64,000 nucleotides of DNA, from the NCBI GenBank assembly GCA_917880885.1, contig OU862910.1:53249285-53313284 (forward strand). The letters run 5' to 3'. Made by a program: the position numbers and the translations under genes. Position 1 is the first letter of the stretch, and the number at the start of each line of letters is the position of its first letter. This document shows, in pieces, positions 32,280 to 42,904 of the stretch. The notes under the pieces were generated by a model. The model was not told the origin of the DNA. It worked only from the letters and a program-made list of their open reading frames with translations, and did no database searches. This DNA is from Limnephilus marmoratus. Lineage: Eukaryota > Arthropoda > Insecta > Trichoptera > Limnephilidae.

Positions 32280-32640
32280 TATTCTTAACATTTGTGAAGA
32301 TAGACAAAAAAGTTATTAAGTTATATAAAAAGTAATTTCCCTAAAAAAATGGATCACAATGACCAGATAAGATAGATTTAGATTTATTAGTATTATCTTC
32401 TTCTTTAATGTAAATTCATTGTTTTAAAACTTCATTCAATGGCACCATTCCACTAGTCATGCTGTGCTAGAAAATACGTTCTGCTGTGTGGTATCTTATA
32501 AAAGTCATGGCTGAAGTTTTCCGGCACAAATAAGTCACATTTCCAAAGAGGAACTGGCGGCTATCAATAGAATTATGCACTGTATTAAAATGTGTTGCAA
32601 GACAGCCTCGTATTTATATAAAAATTGATCCGGGTAACAT
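32280..32640. other. no recognised feature
   Basis: AT-rich noncoding sequence. Confidence 0.35.
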
Positions 32641-32684
32641 AAAGTCAAGGAGGAAAATGTCCGTGGAGTTCTGAGTTGACCATT

Positions 32685-32760
32685 GACACTGAGGAAGGTT
32701 GCGTGGGTTATACGGAGAACACGAAACGTTACTCTTACATACAAAATTTATATTATCCAA
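32685..32760 (+). repeat. weak hammerhead-like terminal motif
   Basis: CTGAGGA at 32691 and GAAACGTTAC about 32 bases later share the CTGANGA...GAAAC signature of the Penelope-type termini elsewhere in the window. Stem II is not convincing (GTT/AAC at best) and stem I is not seen. Listed as a candidate relic only. Confidence 0.25.
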
Positions 32761-32995
32761 CACGAATATTTGTTTTGTTTTTATAATGCATCTTGTACGA
32801 AGGTGACTTTTGAATTATACCCAAATCAAATACTAAATCGACGGTCCCGAAGAACAATGTTGGATGTGCCATTTTGTGGTTTTGCAGTAGAGCTGTTTAA
32901 AGTTTCGTTTCTGGATTTTTACTGTTTTTGACATCAAGAAATATATTTTTGTTGTGATTCTTTTCACTCCATTAAAAATTCGGAAAACACAGACT

Positions 32996-34558
32996 TTTAA
33001 ATCAACAGGAATTGATCATATCTCGACAAAAATAATCAAACACATTCAAAATTACATCGCATCCCCTCTTAAACACATAATCAACTTAAGCTTCAAAACT
33101 GGCATTTTTCCTAACTCCCTAAAACAGGCCACATTAATTCCAATCTTTAAAGCGGGAGACAAATTATTTGTAAATAACTACCGACCGATATCCTTACTAA
33201 GCATAATATCTAAAGTTGTAGAAAAAGTGGTGAAAAATAGACTCTGTAAGTTTCTTGAAGATAACAAAATATTATCTGACAATAAATACGGCTTTCGCAA
33301 AGGTAGAAGTACTTCAGATGCAATAGCCGCCCTCACAAAGATCGTTTCCTATAATCTTGACATTGGTCGCAAACCACTTGCTGTTTTTCTCGATCTCGCA
33401 AAAGCATTTGATACGGTCTCACATTCATTACTGCTAAAAAAACTGCAGCAAATTGGAATAACTGAAGTAGCCTACACATGGTTTGAAAACTATCTATCAA
33501 ACCGAACACAACAAACTCTCATCCAATCTGACAAAATACATATAAGCAATAAACTATCTGTGTCCTGTGGTGTACCCCAAGGTAGCATACTAGGACCAAT
33601 TCTATTTCTTATATACATCAACTCACTATGTGCCATGAATATTGGTGGAAAAATATTATCATTTGCTGATGACACGGTCTTAATATTCGAAGATGAAACA
33701 TGGCAATCAGTTATTAACAAAACTAATAATGCTCTAATAAAAGTAAAGCATTGGCTTGACACAAACCTCCTCACACTTAACATCGACAAAACACAATATA
33801 TGACATTTTCCATACGCAAATACGATATACCCAACAACTGCCCTAAACCAATCATCCACTCGTGTCCACTCAATTTAGACAATCCGGAAACCACATCTAA
33901 TATTAATTGTACGTGTTCGACCCTAAAATCATCAAAAATAGTTAAATATTTGGGAATAATCATAGACAACCAACTACGTTGGGAAGCTCACATCGGTGAC
34001 ACAGTAAAAAAACTTCGTAAACTCTGCCATATATTCTACTCCCTTAGGTCTATCTTAGATTTACAGACTCTAAGAAGCGTATACTTTGCCCTTTTCCAAT
34101 CCATAGCAATATACGGTATAGTGGGATGGGGTGGTTGTGCTGAATCCATTATTAGACCAATTATTTTAGTTCAAAAACTAATTCTGAGAATTATATTTAA
34201 ATGTCAACCTACCCATCCGTCAAATGAACTTTTTGCAAAAATCAGGGTGTTAGATATTCGACAGCTATTTACTAAAACAAGCATTTGTTATATACGAAAA
34301 AATAATCTACTAATTGCTCCACAACATCAAGCACACACCCGCTTTTCATCAAACCTGGGTTGCGTGGTCCCAAAAACTAACACCTCATTCGTTCAACGAC
34401 AATTCTGGTTCATCGCTCCTAAAATATATAATGCTCTGAGTACTGACATAAAGTCAAGTAATTCTAATTCTCTTTTTATAACACGTGTACAACATTGGAT
34501 TTTTGAAAGGGGACGAACGCACTTTAAAGAATTCATGAGTTCTAACACTACATTTTAA
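32996..34558 (+). CDS. truncated reverse transcriptase ORF (about 520 aa)
   Basis: Reverse-transcriptase-coding frame without its endonuclease. The ATG at 32954 gives 534 residues, but the first ~14 look like flanking DNA: family-like sequence starts at KSTGIDHISTKIIK. Motifs in order: IPIFKAGDKLFVNNYRPISL, YGFRKGRSTSDAI, LDLAKAFDTVSH, CGVPQGSILGP, catalytic SFADDTVLIFED (~235-240), then the thumb (KYLGIIIDNQLRWEAHI) and the C-terminal LNIDKTQYMTF to IYNALSTDIKS region. It is unbroken despite being a dead-on-arrival truncation, so the insertion is fairly recent. It lacks its own promoter and the endonuclease. Confidence 0.85.
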   Translation, partial: FKSTGIDHISTKIIKHIQNYIASPLKHIINLSFKTGIFPNSLKQATLIPIFKAGDKLFVNNYRPISLLSIISKVVEKVVKNRLCKFLEDNKILSDNKYGFRKGRSTSDAIAALTKIVSYNLDIGRKPLAVFLDLAKAFDTVSHSLLLKKLQQIGITEVAYTWFENYLSNRTQQTLIQSDKIHISNKLSVSCGVPQGSILGPILFLIYINSLCAMNIGGKILSFADDTVLIFEDETWQSVINKTNNALIKVKHWLDTNLLTLNIDKTQYMTFSIRKYDIPNNCPKPIIHSCPLNLDNPETTSNINCTCSTLKSSKIVKYLGIIIDNQLRWEAHIGDTVKKLRKLCHIFYSLRSILDLQTLRSVYFALFQSIAIYGIVGWGGCAESIIRPIILVQKLILRIIFKCQPTHPSNELFAKIRVLDIRQLFTKTSICYIRKNNLLIAPQHQAHTRFSSNLGCVVPKTNTSFVQRQFWFIAPKIYNALSTDIKSSNSNSLFITRVQHWIFERGRTHFKEFMSSNTTF

Positions 34559-34830
34559 TTATTAATTTTTGCATTTCAAAATTTTAATTTCCATTTGTAT
34601 TTCTATTTTACTTTAAAATGTTGTTATTTTTTTCTCTTAGTTTTTCACTAAATTTATATATGTTTTTAATTTTGATTTATATAATTATATGTTTTAATTT
34701 ATACAGAACACTTGAGTTCTTAACATTTAATTTTTATTATTAATTTTTGTATTTCAAAATTTGAATTTGAATTTTCATTTTTACTTTTCTTTAAAATATG
34801 ATCTTTTTTTTTTCTCTTTAGTTTTAAGTA
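34558..34830 (+). repeat. duplicated segment in the 3' UTR
   Basis: TTATTAATTTTTGCATTTCA at ~34557 is repeated as TTATTAATTTTTGTATTTCA at ~34736, and the similarity runs ~95 bp (both copies continue to ACTTTAAAAT/CTTTAAAATA and TTCTCTTAGTTTT). Confidence 0.65.
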
Positions 34831-34872
34831 TTTCTTAATATTTTTTGAAATGTTAAAATATTAAATGTACGA

Positions 34873-34905
34873 CTACCACAACACGGGCTTAGCCTAGTGT
34901 GGTAG
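34873..34905 (+). other. 3'-terminal hairpin of the non-LTR element
   Basis: CTACCACA pairs with TGTGGTAG, with an inner GGC/GCC stem, ~45 bases before the A-rich tail. A hairpin at this position is typical of 3' ends recognised by non-LTR reverse transcriptases. Confidence 0.55.
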
Positions 34906-35004
34906 CCAAAAAAAACCCAAATATCTGTTACTAATAAAAAATATATGAAATAAAAAAAAACAAAAAAAAAAAAAAACAAAAAAAAAAAAAAAAAACAAAA
35001 TTAG

Positions 35005-35195
35005 CCAATAAAAAGCCAACGAAAAGATTTTCATTTTGTTTGCAGATCTGACATTGTTCTTTGGGACCGTCGAAATGCTTTGTAAAGCATAAAGAGGTAT
35101 TGTCAGACACTACGAAAAGTTTTTTAATCACAAATCACTTATGAAAAAAATATACAGGTATATGCTTAACAATGATTATTGCCTCTCTTTAATAA
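35005..35195. other. no recognised feature
   Basis: Short unassigned stretch between the poly(A) end and the next element. Confidence 0.35.
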
Positions 35196-35199
35196 TAAT

Positions 35200-36020
35200 A
35201 ATAATTTTTCGGCTACTGGCATTATACCTAGGGAACGTACCCATACTACGTGACCTGTTTAGGGGGGGGGGAATCTTCAAAATACCACGCTTGGTCACAA
35301 TGGGGGGGGGGCTTAGGTTTTTATCACGTAGTCAATCTAGAAATCTTTTTATATTTTTTCCATTCACTTTTTAATATTTTTTCCGCTTGTAATTATAGGT
35401 ATGCATGCACTCTTGCCGTCAAGCAGCAAGCGCCGTATTAATAAAGACAAATATAAGCCAATCAATTTTTTAAAAACTTTTTGTTAGCAAGAAATGTATC
35501 AAAACCATATTTATGATTTACTACGTGAAAACTGTAGGGGGAGGGGGGAGGGTCTTGGAATATACTGCACGTGGTCACCGGGGGGGGGGGGGGTTAAAAA
35601 TTGCAAAAATTGGGTCACGTTGTATGGGTACGTTCCCCTAGGTCTCTCATTCAAAATTTAGGCATATTAGATTAGTCAAAAAATTTATATATATAAAATG
35701 CAAAAATCAGTCATTTTAAATACATGTAGGATTACCAAAAATTTTCTAAATATTTATATTGAGGGATCAGTAGGATTTATAGGTCCAATTAGGAGTTCCA
35801 CAGAGCCAAACCCTCCGATATGAAAATATCTGGAGTCGGTGAATTATTTTCCCATTTGGTCTCTGGTAGGTTGACATGTTGTTCTTGTATTATTTTGTAT
35901 TTATTATAATTATATAGTGCAATTGCATAGCGTGGATTTACTAGATGATTATTTGAGGAAGTGTGTGAAAGGGTTTAGTTTCACCTGTGGGGAAAATTTA
36001 ACCCGGACATTTAAATCTGG
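35200..36020 (+). mobile_element. second copy of the REL-type non-LTR 3' end, split by a MITE
   Basis: Sequence 35200-35230 (TTTTTCGGCTACTGGCATTA) and 35641-36020 matches 11545-11990 of the first copy, including TGCAAAAATCAGTCATTTTA and the 3' UTR. The MITE at 35231-35637 interrupts it exactly at TACCTA. It keeps only the last ~70 codons of the endonuclease ORF, with indels, so it is non-coding. Confidence 0.75.
35231..35637. mobile_element. 407-bp MITE with G-tracts, 3-bp duplication
   Basis: Terminal inverted repeats of ~25 bp begin GGGAACGTACCCATAC and contain ACGTGACC, with one mismatch. A CTA target duplication (35228-35230 and 35638-35640) is confirmed by the uninterrupted sister sequence at ~11573. 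The interior has two direct-repeat-like halves, each with long G runs (up to 14 G). A 3-bp duplication fits the PIF/Harbinger or CACTA groups. Confidence 0.8.
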
Positions 36021-36140
36021 TGAGTTTAAAAATATTAGGCTAATTTATATAGCGCCGTTTTTGTGAAAAATCACCTCAAGGGCGCTGTACAAATAAATAT
36101 ATATAATAATTAATATTACTTATTGTCGCAACAGGGAATC

Positions 36141-36224
36141 CAACCCAGGCCTCTCGTCTAACATTTTGTTAACTCGTCTAACATTTCTCGTCTAACAAAA
36201 TGTTAGACGAGAGGTCTGGGTTCG
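36141..36224. repeat. perfect-stem hairpin with tRNA-like word
   Basis: CTCGTCTAACATTTTGTTA (within 36141-36171) pairs with TAACAAAATGTTAGACGAG (36193-36211). The stem extends through GAGGTCTGGGTTCG to 31 bp with about two mismatches. The loop repeats CTCGTCTAACA, giving three spaced copies. GGGTTCGATTGG resembles a tRNA B box. Confidence 0.7.
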
Positions 36225-36377
36225 ATTGGAATAAATGAAAATATGCCAAATCAATCAGGTGAATCAACAAACAAATCAGTATCCCGAGCATCGTCGAAAA
36301 CAAAATGTACGAAAACAAACTTACAACAGAAAAAAAGAAGCACAATACAAGTCACAGAAAAGAAAAAAAGAATTAAT

Positions 36378-36425
36378 TTGTACCCTGAAGATGCTTAAGT
36401 AAAGCGAAACAGGTCGGTCCATAAA
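36378..36425 (+). ncRNA. hammerhead-ribozyme-like motif
   Basis: TTGTACC, CTGAAGA (36385-36391), one extra T, stem II GCTT/AAGC, GAAA (36406-36409), C-AG-GTC (36410-36415), then GGTCCA. Stem I would pair ACC with GGT, then a mismatch and two further pairs. Cleavage after GTC is the preferred hammerhead triplet. Layout (extra base after CTGANGA, minimal stem III) is the same as at 13283-13332 and 13706-13755, though the sequence differs. Downstream GTGGTTTTAAACAAAAAGTA resembles the sequence after those motifs. Confidence 0.5.
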
Positions 36426-36489
36426 TTAATAAATTTCGTGGTTTTAAACAAAAAGTATTTTATTTTATTAAATATGTCAAACCACAAAG

Positions 36490-36837
36490 TGATTGCTTTC
36501 TACAATAATAATAATAAGAAAAAAAGAACATTTGTTGCAGAAATTGTGAAAAAATTTAGTTTCAATTTTTGTTAGCTTTCGAATTTTTGTTATAATGTTT
36601 TTACCAACTTATTTTTGTGTTTACTTTCATAGTTTTTTTCATTGTTTTTTAATTATAATCTATCTTCTATCTGTCTAGTAAATTAGCCTAACAACTATTG
36701 CCGAAATTATGGGAGACTTACGAGTGTAGCAGTTGAGATATTTGGATGTTTTATTTTTATTTTTTTAATTTACCAAATTGAATCAATAATGTTGCTTTTT
36801 TAATGTGATACTGTACAAGACTTCCAAATGTCAAATA
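36490..36837. other. no recognised feature
   Basis: AT-rich noncoding. Confidence 0.35.
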
Positions 36838-37180
36838 CTTTTTTGGTGTCAATACTACACTAGAGTCCTAAATGGCGAAGTTTGCCAACCGTCTGGATAC
36901 AGTGGGAATATGGTATTCCAAATTTGGGAGTGCCTTGAGATTGAAGGGAAGGATTTGAGGAATAGTTAGATGGGGAAGTAACACAGCTAAAGCCATTTCA
37001 AGCAAGCTTTCAATTCTAAATGCTGGTCCACCAGGGCGATATTGAGAGTAGGTAATAAATATATAATTTTAAACGAATAAATGCTGAAATAAATAAAAAT
37101 TTACTTGCGCACGCCGAGATTTGAACCCCTGCCTCCGGATTGCTAATCGAGAGACTTAACCCTCGACCGCGAAGGCTGTT
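36838..37180 (-). mobile_element. tRNA-derived SINE
   Basis: On the minus strand: a tRNA-like head with GATTAGCAATCCGGAGGCAG and B-box-like GGGGTTCAAATCTCGG (37103-37125), the linker TGCGCAAGTAAATTTTTATT, and the body word TTGCTTGAAATGGCTTTAGC. This is the fullest copy of the family also present at 24470-24795, 42430-42640 and 59100-59345. Confidence 0.75.
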
Positions 37181-37184
37181 TATA

Positions 37185-38190
37185 AGTAGTTAAATATAAA
37201 AGTGTACCCTCTTTTTGGTACAATACTCAGATTAGTCATAAACACCACCAAAGTAAGTATAATGCAGAAAAACTTGTAGTGAATTAATCAAAATGTCTCT
37301 GGGTCACTAGTAGGATATTTCAAATTGTCATATTAAAGTATTGGACCGTTGTGCCTCCCGGAGTTATTTTATAGCATTTTTAATTCGTAAAATACAGACA
37401 CGTGATTTATGGTGAGCATCCGGATATTACTGACCTAATTATCTAAAAAACTTAGTATTTGGAGATATCTGACTAATCAAATGGACGATCGATATGTTTC
37501 ATATATTATAGTAAGTTTATTTTATAAATCTGTTGAAACCTTCTGTTTTATTTATTGTTTTTATTATGGATTAATAATTTATTACGTCATCACTAGTTAT
37601 TTATAGGGTATAAAATCTTAATTCAAAGCGTCGTAAAATAGCACACATAAAACCTTTTACACAAGCAGAGTTATTTGCACCAAGTGATCAATAAATAAAA
37701 CCTTGGTGTTGCCGCCAGAATCTCGAATGACAAAAATGTGTAAAAAATAGGTAAAAATGCTTAAACAATTTATTTTTAGTATTAGCTTGACATTTGATAA
37801 ACCCACGCCAAGAACGCGAGCTCGGACGATGAACAGATTTGAATACGGTGGAGAACTTCCATGAATACGTATTTCGTTTTGGATTTTAATTTGAATCTGA
37901 ATTATCCAATAAGTAGGTGCCTACTTGTTGACAGAATCACCTGCTAATAAAAAAGTATTACTTTATTTGTGATAAAAAGTACCTCAGTGTATCTGTATGA
38001 TTATTTTATTTGGACTCGTTTCAGGGTTTGCCGTGTTTTGTCTACCATAATTTATTACTAACTCCATGCCTTTCTTGGTTAGCCTTTATTCAACTGGTTC
38101 AAAATTCTTTTCAACCCTTTATATTTAAAAATTGATTTTAAAACATTTTATAAATTGTGTTAATTATTATTATGAATCATTTATGCCTCT
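37185..38190. other. no recognised feature
   Basis: Noncoding; nothing identified. Confidence 0.35.
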
Positions 38191-38194
38191 ATTT

Positions 38195-38448
38195 GGGCCT
38201 CTTGTATCTCTTGTGTCTCGTATGTTTCTTGTGTGTCATATGTCTCTTGTGTCTTTTGTGTCTCTTGTGTATCTTATGTCACTTGTGTCTCTTTTGTCTC
38301 TTGTGTCTCTTATGTCACTTGTGACTCTTGTGTATCTTATGTCTCTTGCGTCTCTTTTGTCTCTTATGTCACTCTCGTATCTCTTGTATATCTTGTGTCT
38401 CTCATGTCTCTTGTTTCTCGTCTGACTCTCGTGTCCCTCGTGTCTCTG
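38195..38448 (+). repeat. degenerate TCTTGTGTC minisatellite
   Basis: About 250 bp of 9-10-bp units of the form CTCTTGTGTCTCTTATGTCA with frequent variants. The open frames across it (runs of Val-Ser-Leu) are artefacts. Confidence 0.8.
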
Positions 38449-38694
38449 TTTTTTGTTTATTTTTTAATCATTATTCAGATAAAAACAAGAAAATAAAGCA
38501 ATCTGCTTGTTTTTTTAATATAACACTTACCTAGCTGAACAACCACTTCTATAAATTGACATCTCAATACATGCGTTTCACACCTAGTGAGATTGATAAT
38601 GCGTTAGCAACGATACCAAAATAAATGTGAGTATTTAGTATTATTATAAATTAAGTAATTCGTAGTTTTTTTAGACAAATGTTTCTTGGCTGCA

Positions 38695-38724
38695 AATAAC
38701 CTGACAATATTTGAAAATCTCGTA
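38695..38724 (+). repeat. conserved block next to minisatellite, copy 2
   Basis: TGACAATATTTGAAAATCTC and flanks, matching 18435-18464 with two differences over 30 bases. Confidence 0.6.
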
Positions 38725-38729
38725 TAACA

Positions 38730-40030
38730 TTTGATTGATCCCTGAATGTACGCGCAAAATCCAAAATTACTCTTGACATTTCAAAGAACTCAAAATTGCC
38801 TACTGAATCCAACTCAAATTGAAGATACAATAAGAACAAATACTTTTCTTTACCTTTCAATATCTGACAGATGAAAAAATATTTGGCAACAAAATATGAG
38901 AAGGAGAAGTATGGACCCGTGGAGCGTCAGTCCCTTCACTTCATCCCACCGCTGAGGCCTCAAATATTATCAATATTTGCCATCAACAAACAAAACATAA
39001 CTGACGATGAAGAAATTACAGAGAATCAGTGATCCGGAAAACTAAAACGACATTGCACGCTCTTAAAGTGATAAATTATTATTTTTTTTTTTTTTTGTTT
39101 TGTCATATCGCTCAAGAGTTCGAACTAACCGCTAAACGTTGCCAGTGGAGATATAACAGTGGGCTCCCGCCAGACTAGTATAAGCAGAATTTGCGAAAGA
39201 CACGTCAAATCACGTTTTATTCACTAATAGTGAATTTTCACTGTTTATTTTATTTGCGAAAAAATTACGATAATGAAGGTATTTTTATACTGACGAGTAA
39301 ACTTTCTATAACGATTTAAAATGCGCCATTTTCGTTTTGCCGCCAAGACGCCATGTTCGTTTTTATTCGTGATTCGGCGGCGTTGACGTTTCGCCGGGCA
39401 ACGTTGGTGGCAGCCGTTCTACCAGCCAGTGGCGTTTTCTATGTCATAATGATGTTGTAGCCAGTTGGAACCGTTTCGATATCTGCGGTTTTTCAAATCA
39501 ATGATTATGAATGAAAATATTAATATTAAAAATTTTAGTACAATGATCAGAAACAGAAAATTAATTTAAAAATGTCCACACATTTAAAAAAAATAAAGCA
39601 ATCATCCTTGCATCATTGTATCATAAGTTTACTTGTATCTACCCTTGTACTATATTAGCATCAATACTTCGCATTTAATTAGGTAACTACCATAAAACCG
39701 TGGATTCAGTGATTATATCGGCCATCTTGAAAATTGTGATAAAAAATTTGATAGTAACGCTGTTACGATAATACCACAGTTCTAAAATCCTAGCGGCACA
39801 CATAATAACATAACATAACAGCTCCGCGTACATTACAGTGTTGCCATGACTACCGCCCGCCATATTTGCAGACGACCAACGGCCATGAACGTGGCAACAG
39901 TCGTGATTTTACGTTTCCCGCCCAACGAATGCCGTGAGGCGAGGAAGGCGGTAGACACGAGCGGTACTCAGTACCTACCTATACCCAACAATAATAGTAG
40001 GTAGGCACCGTAGCGGTCTACTACCACAGT
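38730..40030. other. no recognised gene
   Basis: A T-rich run at 39080-39098 and a less AT-rich part at ~39340-39960 (for example CGGCGGCGTTGACGTTTCGC) are visible. No open frame or motif could be named. Confidence 0.35.
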
Positions 40031-40890
40031 CTACGTATCTGCCCAAATGTTTTAGCAAAGTATGTTTTCACTCATTTTTTTAAAAATTGAGTTGAAAGTT
40101 CATACAAGCTTGCTGCAGCACAATCTAATGTAGTACCTAAGTAACCCTTTACGGGGGCATCTACATTGATAGGTTGTTAATATAGGTAGTATCAGAAGCC
40201 TCACCGCGTAGTCTACTAGCTATTTATCTGCCCAAATGTTTATCGGATCTCATGCTAGGCTATAAAAGTACTTATAAACATGCTCATTAGAGCAAGAGAG
40301 TATGCTATAATGAGCAGATGCTATCAAGTGGCATTTGTGTCAGTGACAAATCAACAGGCGGTTGATTTGCGAGCATGCTACCGAATTCACTGGTGGAAAG
40401 GGATGTGCTCTAAGCGTGTGTGAAAAGGCTTGCAAATGAACATGATCATTCATCATATCCATCCAGTCTCAGTGAGAACCCAAATCGATATATTTTTTCT
40501 TTCCCAAAAGTTTATTATGTAATTGAGTGCAAGCAATATGATTATTTAATTGATTTCCATACAGATGGAACTGTCTCTGTTGCGTCGTTAGATATACCTT
40601 ATTAGTTATTACCATTAACATCTTGAACCCAAATCAACCGTTTTATTTTTCTCTCGTCAAAAGATTCTTAAATAATAGCGTTGCAAGCAATAACATTTTT
40701 TTGTCTAGTTCTGGGGAAATGGAACTGACTCTATTTGTTGACATTTATTTGACAAGATCATGCTCATAAAGAGCATGTGTGTTCGGTTGAGGACTTTGAG
40801 TATGCTACTTCAAAAGTATGCTAAAAACGAGCATAATCATTTACGAGCAAAAGTGTACTTTCTACCTTTTGCCTACCCTGTATCCAGTAT
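40030..40890. repeat. repeat-rich unit with GAGCAT words
   Basis: TATCTGCCCAAATGTTT occurs at 40036 and again at 40225. Between ~40250 and 40870 the words ATGCTC/GAGCAT recur in both orientations, denser near the two ends, which suggests an inverted-repeat element of ~620 bp. A 61-codon ORF at 40420 has no recognisable feature. Boundaries and class are unknown. Confidence 0.35.
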
Positions 40891-40894
40891 CAGT

Positions 40895-42290
40895 TTATTG
40901 TACCCTAAGTTAAGGACATAAAGCGAAATGTCAATAATGTTTTAAACACAGCCACTAAATAACCTAATATAATCCATGAGACAACCGCGTGATATCAGAG
41001 AGAAGAGGTAGCGCGCTGCTATAATAGTACCGACATTCAGTTGTGTAGAATTAAGGTGAAGCTAATTTATAAATCACTATTTTAGACTAATCTTTATAAG
41101 AAATCGGTTTACATTATAAGTATAAAAAAATTAACTTAGGATAAATTGAAGCTTTTGCTATCGTTTCCGTTGAATAGAATTAATATTAAACTTTCTTTAT
41201 AAAAAATATTAGCGTAAATCACAAAAAAAAAATGCTTTCATTAGAAATGTTTAAATGCGTCTATTTTTTCTTTTAGGATTATTCACAAAATAAATATGCG
41301 CTTGAAATCGTGACCTACAGACTGTTACTTATATTCGTGGCGATATAAGGTAGACTAAGAATACAAACATTTTTGGGTTGTGGCTTCCTCTTAATATATG
41401 TAAGATATTGAATTCTCATTTTGTGCACCCAAAATTTAAGAAAGGTGTTAATGTCTTTATGTTATTACAGTTTTTCGATGGCACCAATGATTCAATATGC
41501 CGTTTATCTTAAAATAAGTCAGCTATATCAAGCTACATGCTTGAAACATGTACGTAACGTACAACCTATCCACCACGTGCCCATTATTCTGTATTGATCA
41601 CTCCATTAAAGTTTATTCAAGAGAAAACGGACCATTTTGAGAGAGCCCAACGTATTATTTGTTTTATGGCGGCTCGAAATATAATCAACATTACTAGAAG
41701 TGTACATACGGAGTTAGTTATTTAGAAAGTAGAATTTCATTTGATATTAATGTCTTCGATTATTCTCGACCAGTTGCATAAATCTCACGAGTAGCATTCT
41801 AACGATGCACCTAACAGTCAAATGGACATTATCCCATTCGGGCGGAGATTGAAGACAGAGACATCAACGCGTCACCTAGCCGAGAGCAAACAACGAAACA
41901 CTTAGACCACTACTGCCACTACAAGAACATATACTCGCACGGTCAAAGACTTCGCTTCGAGAGCCCAAAATGCCTCGGATGTTAGCACTGTTACCTGGGG
42001 TCTGGACCTGGGCTTGTGGCCACCACAACCTATAGAGTATAAGGCTATAAGACTACAGCCTATTGAGTGTCTCTCGCCCACGCAAGTCTCAGCTGTAGAC
42101 TCTGTTCAGAGCTGCAGTGGGCTGTAATCATTTAATTGCTTTGCATTGTATAAATTCCTTCATTTACAGCTGCAATTGTGGCGTTCTATGACAAGTTTCG
42201 TGGATGTGTTTGAAGCCTTGTACTGATTAGATTCAAGCTAGATTTTAAGGAATACAGGATGCAATCTTAAAACCCGCTGTTTATAGGTAA
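40895..42290. other. no recognised feature
   Basis: Noncoding; nothing identified. Confidence 0.35.
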
Positions 42291-42429
42291 TGTGATATTT
42301 GCAAGACTATTTTTTATTTATTTATTTAACACCAACGACATACAAACTATTTAATAATATATACATTACAAACCCCAGTTTTTCTATATTTCATGTAAAA
42401 AAAATACATCTGCGAAATTCGCTGGTTAT

Positions 42430-42640
42430 ATTCCAGAATGGAAGGTTCTTTCCCTATCGTCCTGGTGTCAGACCACCATTCAGAATGAAATGTTGCTTAA
42501 AACGGCTTTAGCGGTGTCACCTTACTCTTTCACATCTCTATCCATTCCCCACTACCTTCAGCCTCACAACATAACCCATTAGGGATGCTATAGTCTCTCC
42601 GGCTTCAGACGTTTGGTAACAGTTGTGACTCCTGTGCGGT
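42430..42640 (+). repeat. SINE body fragment
   Basis: GACCACCATTCAGAATGAAA followed by TGTTGCTTAAAACGGCTTTA matches the SINE body at 24221-24430; the tRNA-like head is not evident upstream. Confidence 0.55.
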
Positions 42641-42904
42641 ATTCAGAAAAATAAGATTAACTACTTTACGAAAGCTCTAAAGTTTAATCTATTCATAAAC
42701 TTGAATAAATATGAAATCTTCAACCGCAGAGGATTAATATCTAATCATTGCTCTAGTGATAGCTTATTACAGCTGCACCTACTTTGATCGAAATGTAAAC
42801 AATGGTTCTTGAGCCTTTTTCTCATAATATGATGGTGAGGTTGGGCGACATGTGTAAAATTCTAGATTCAGAACTTTGAATAAAACCAAATATTTGTAAT
42901 TTTT

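Larger units (their letters stand above)
32965..34998 (+). mobile_element. 5'-truncated non-LTR retrotransposon with poly(A)
   Basis: Begins abruptly within the reverse-transcriptase region (~32996), keeps an open coding frame to 34558, has a 3' UTR with an internal duplication and a hairpin, and ends in an A-rich tail interrupted by single C residues (34949-34998). Five-prime truncation is normal for incomplete target-primed reverse transcription. The protein is clearly related to, but not the same family as, the 27.6-31.5 kb element. Confidence 0.8.

Noticed and set aside
38195..38448. Short spaced repeats that could suggest a CRISPR-like array
   Set aside because: Units are 9-10 bp, variable and without spacers; the surrounding DNA is clearly from an animal genome.
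38132..38534. Three overlapping ORFs of Val-Ser-Leu or Cys-Val-Ser repeats
   Set aside because: They are translations of a CTT/TGT minisatellite and would be open by composition alone.
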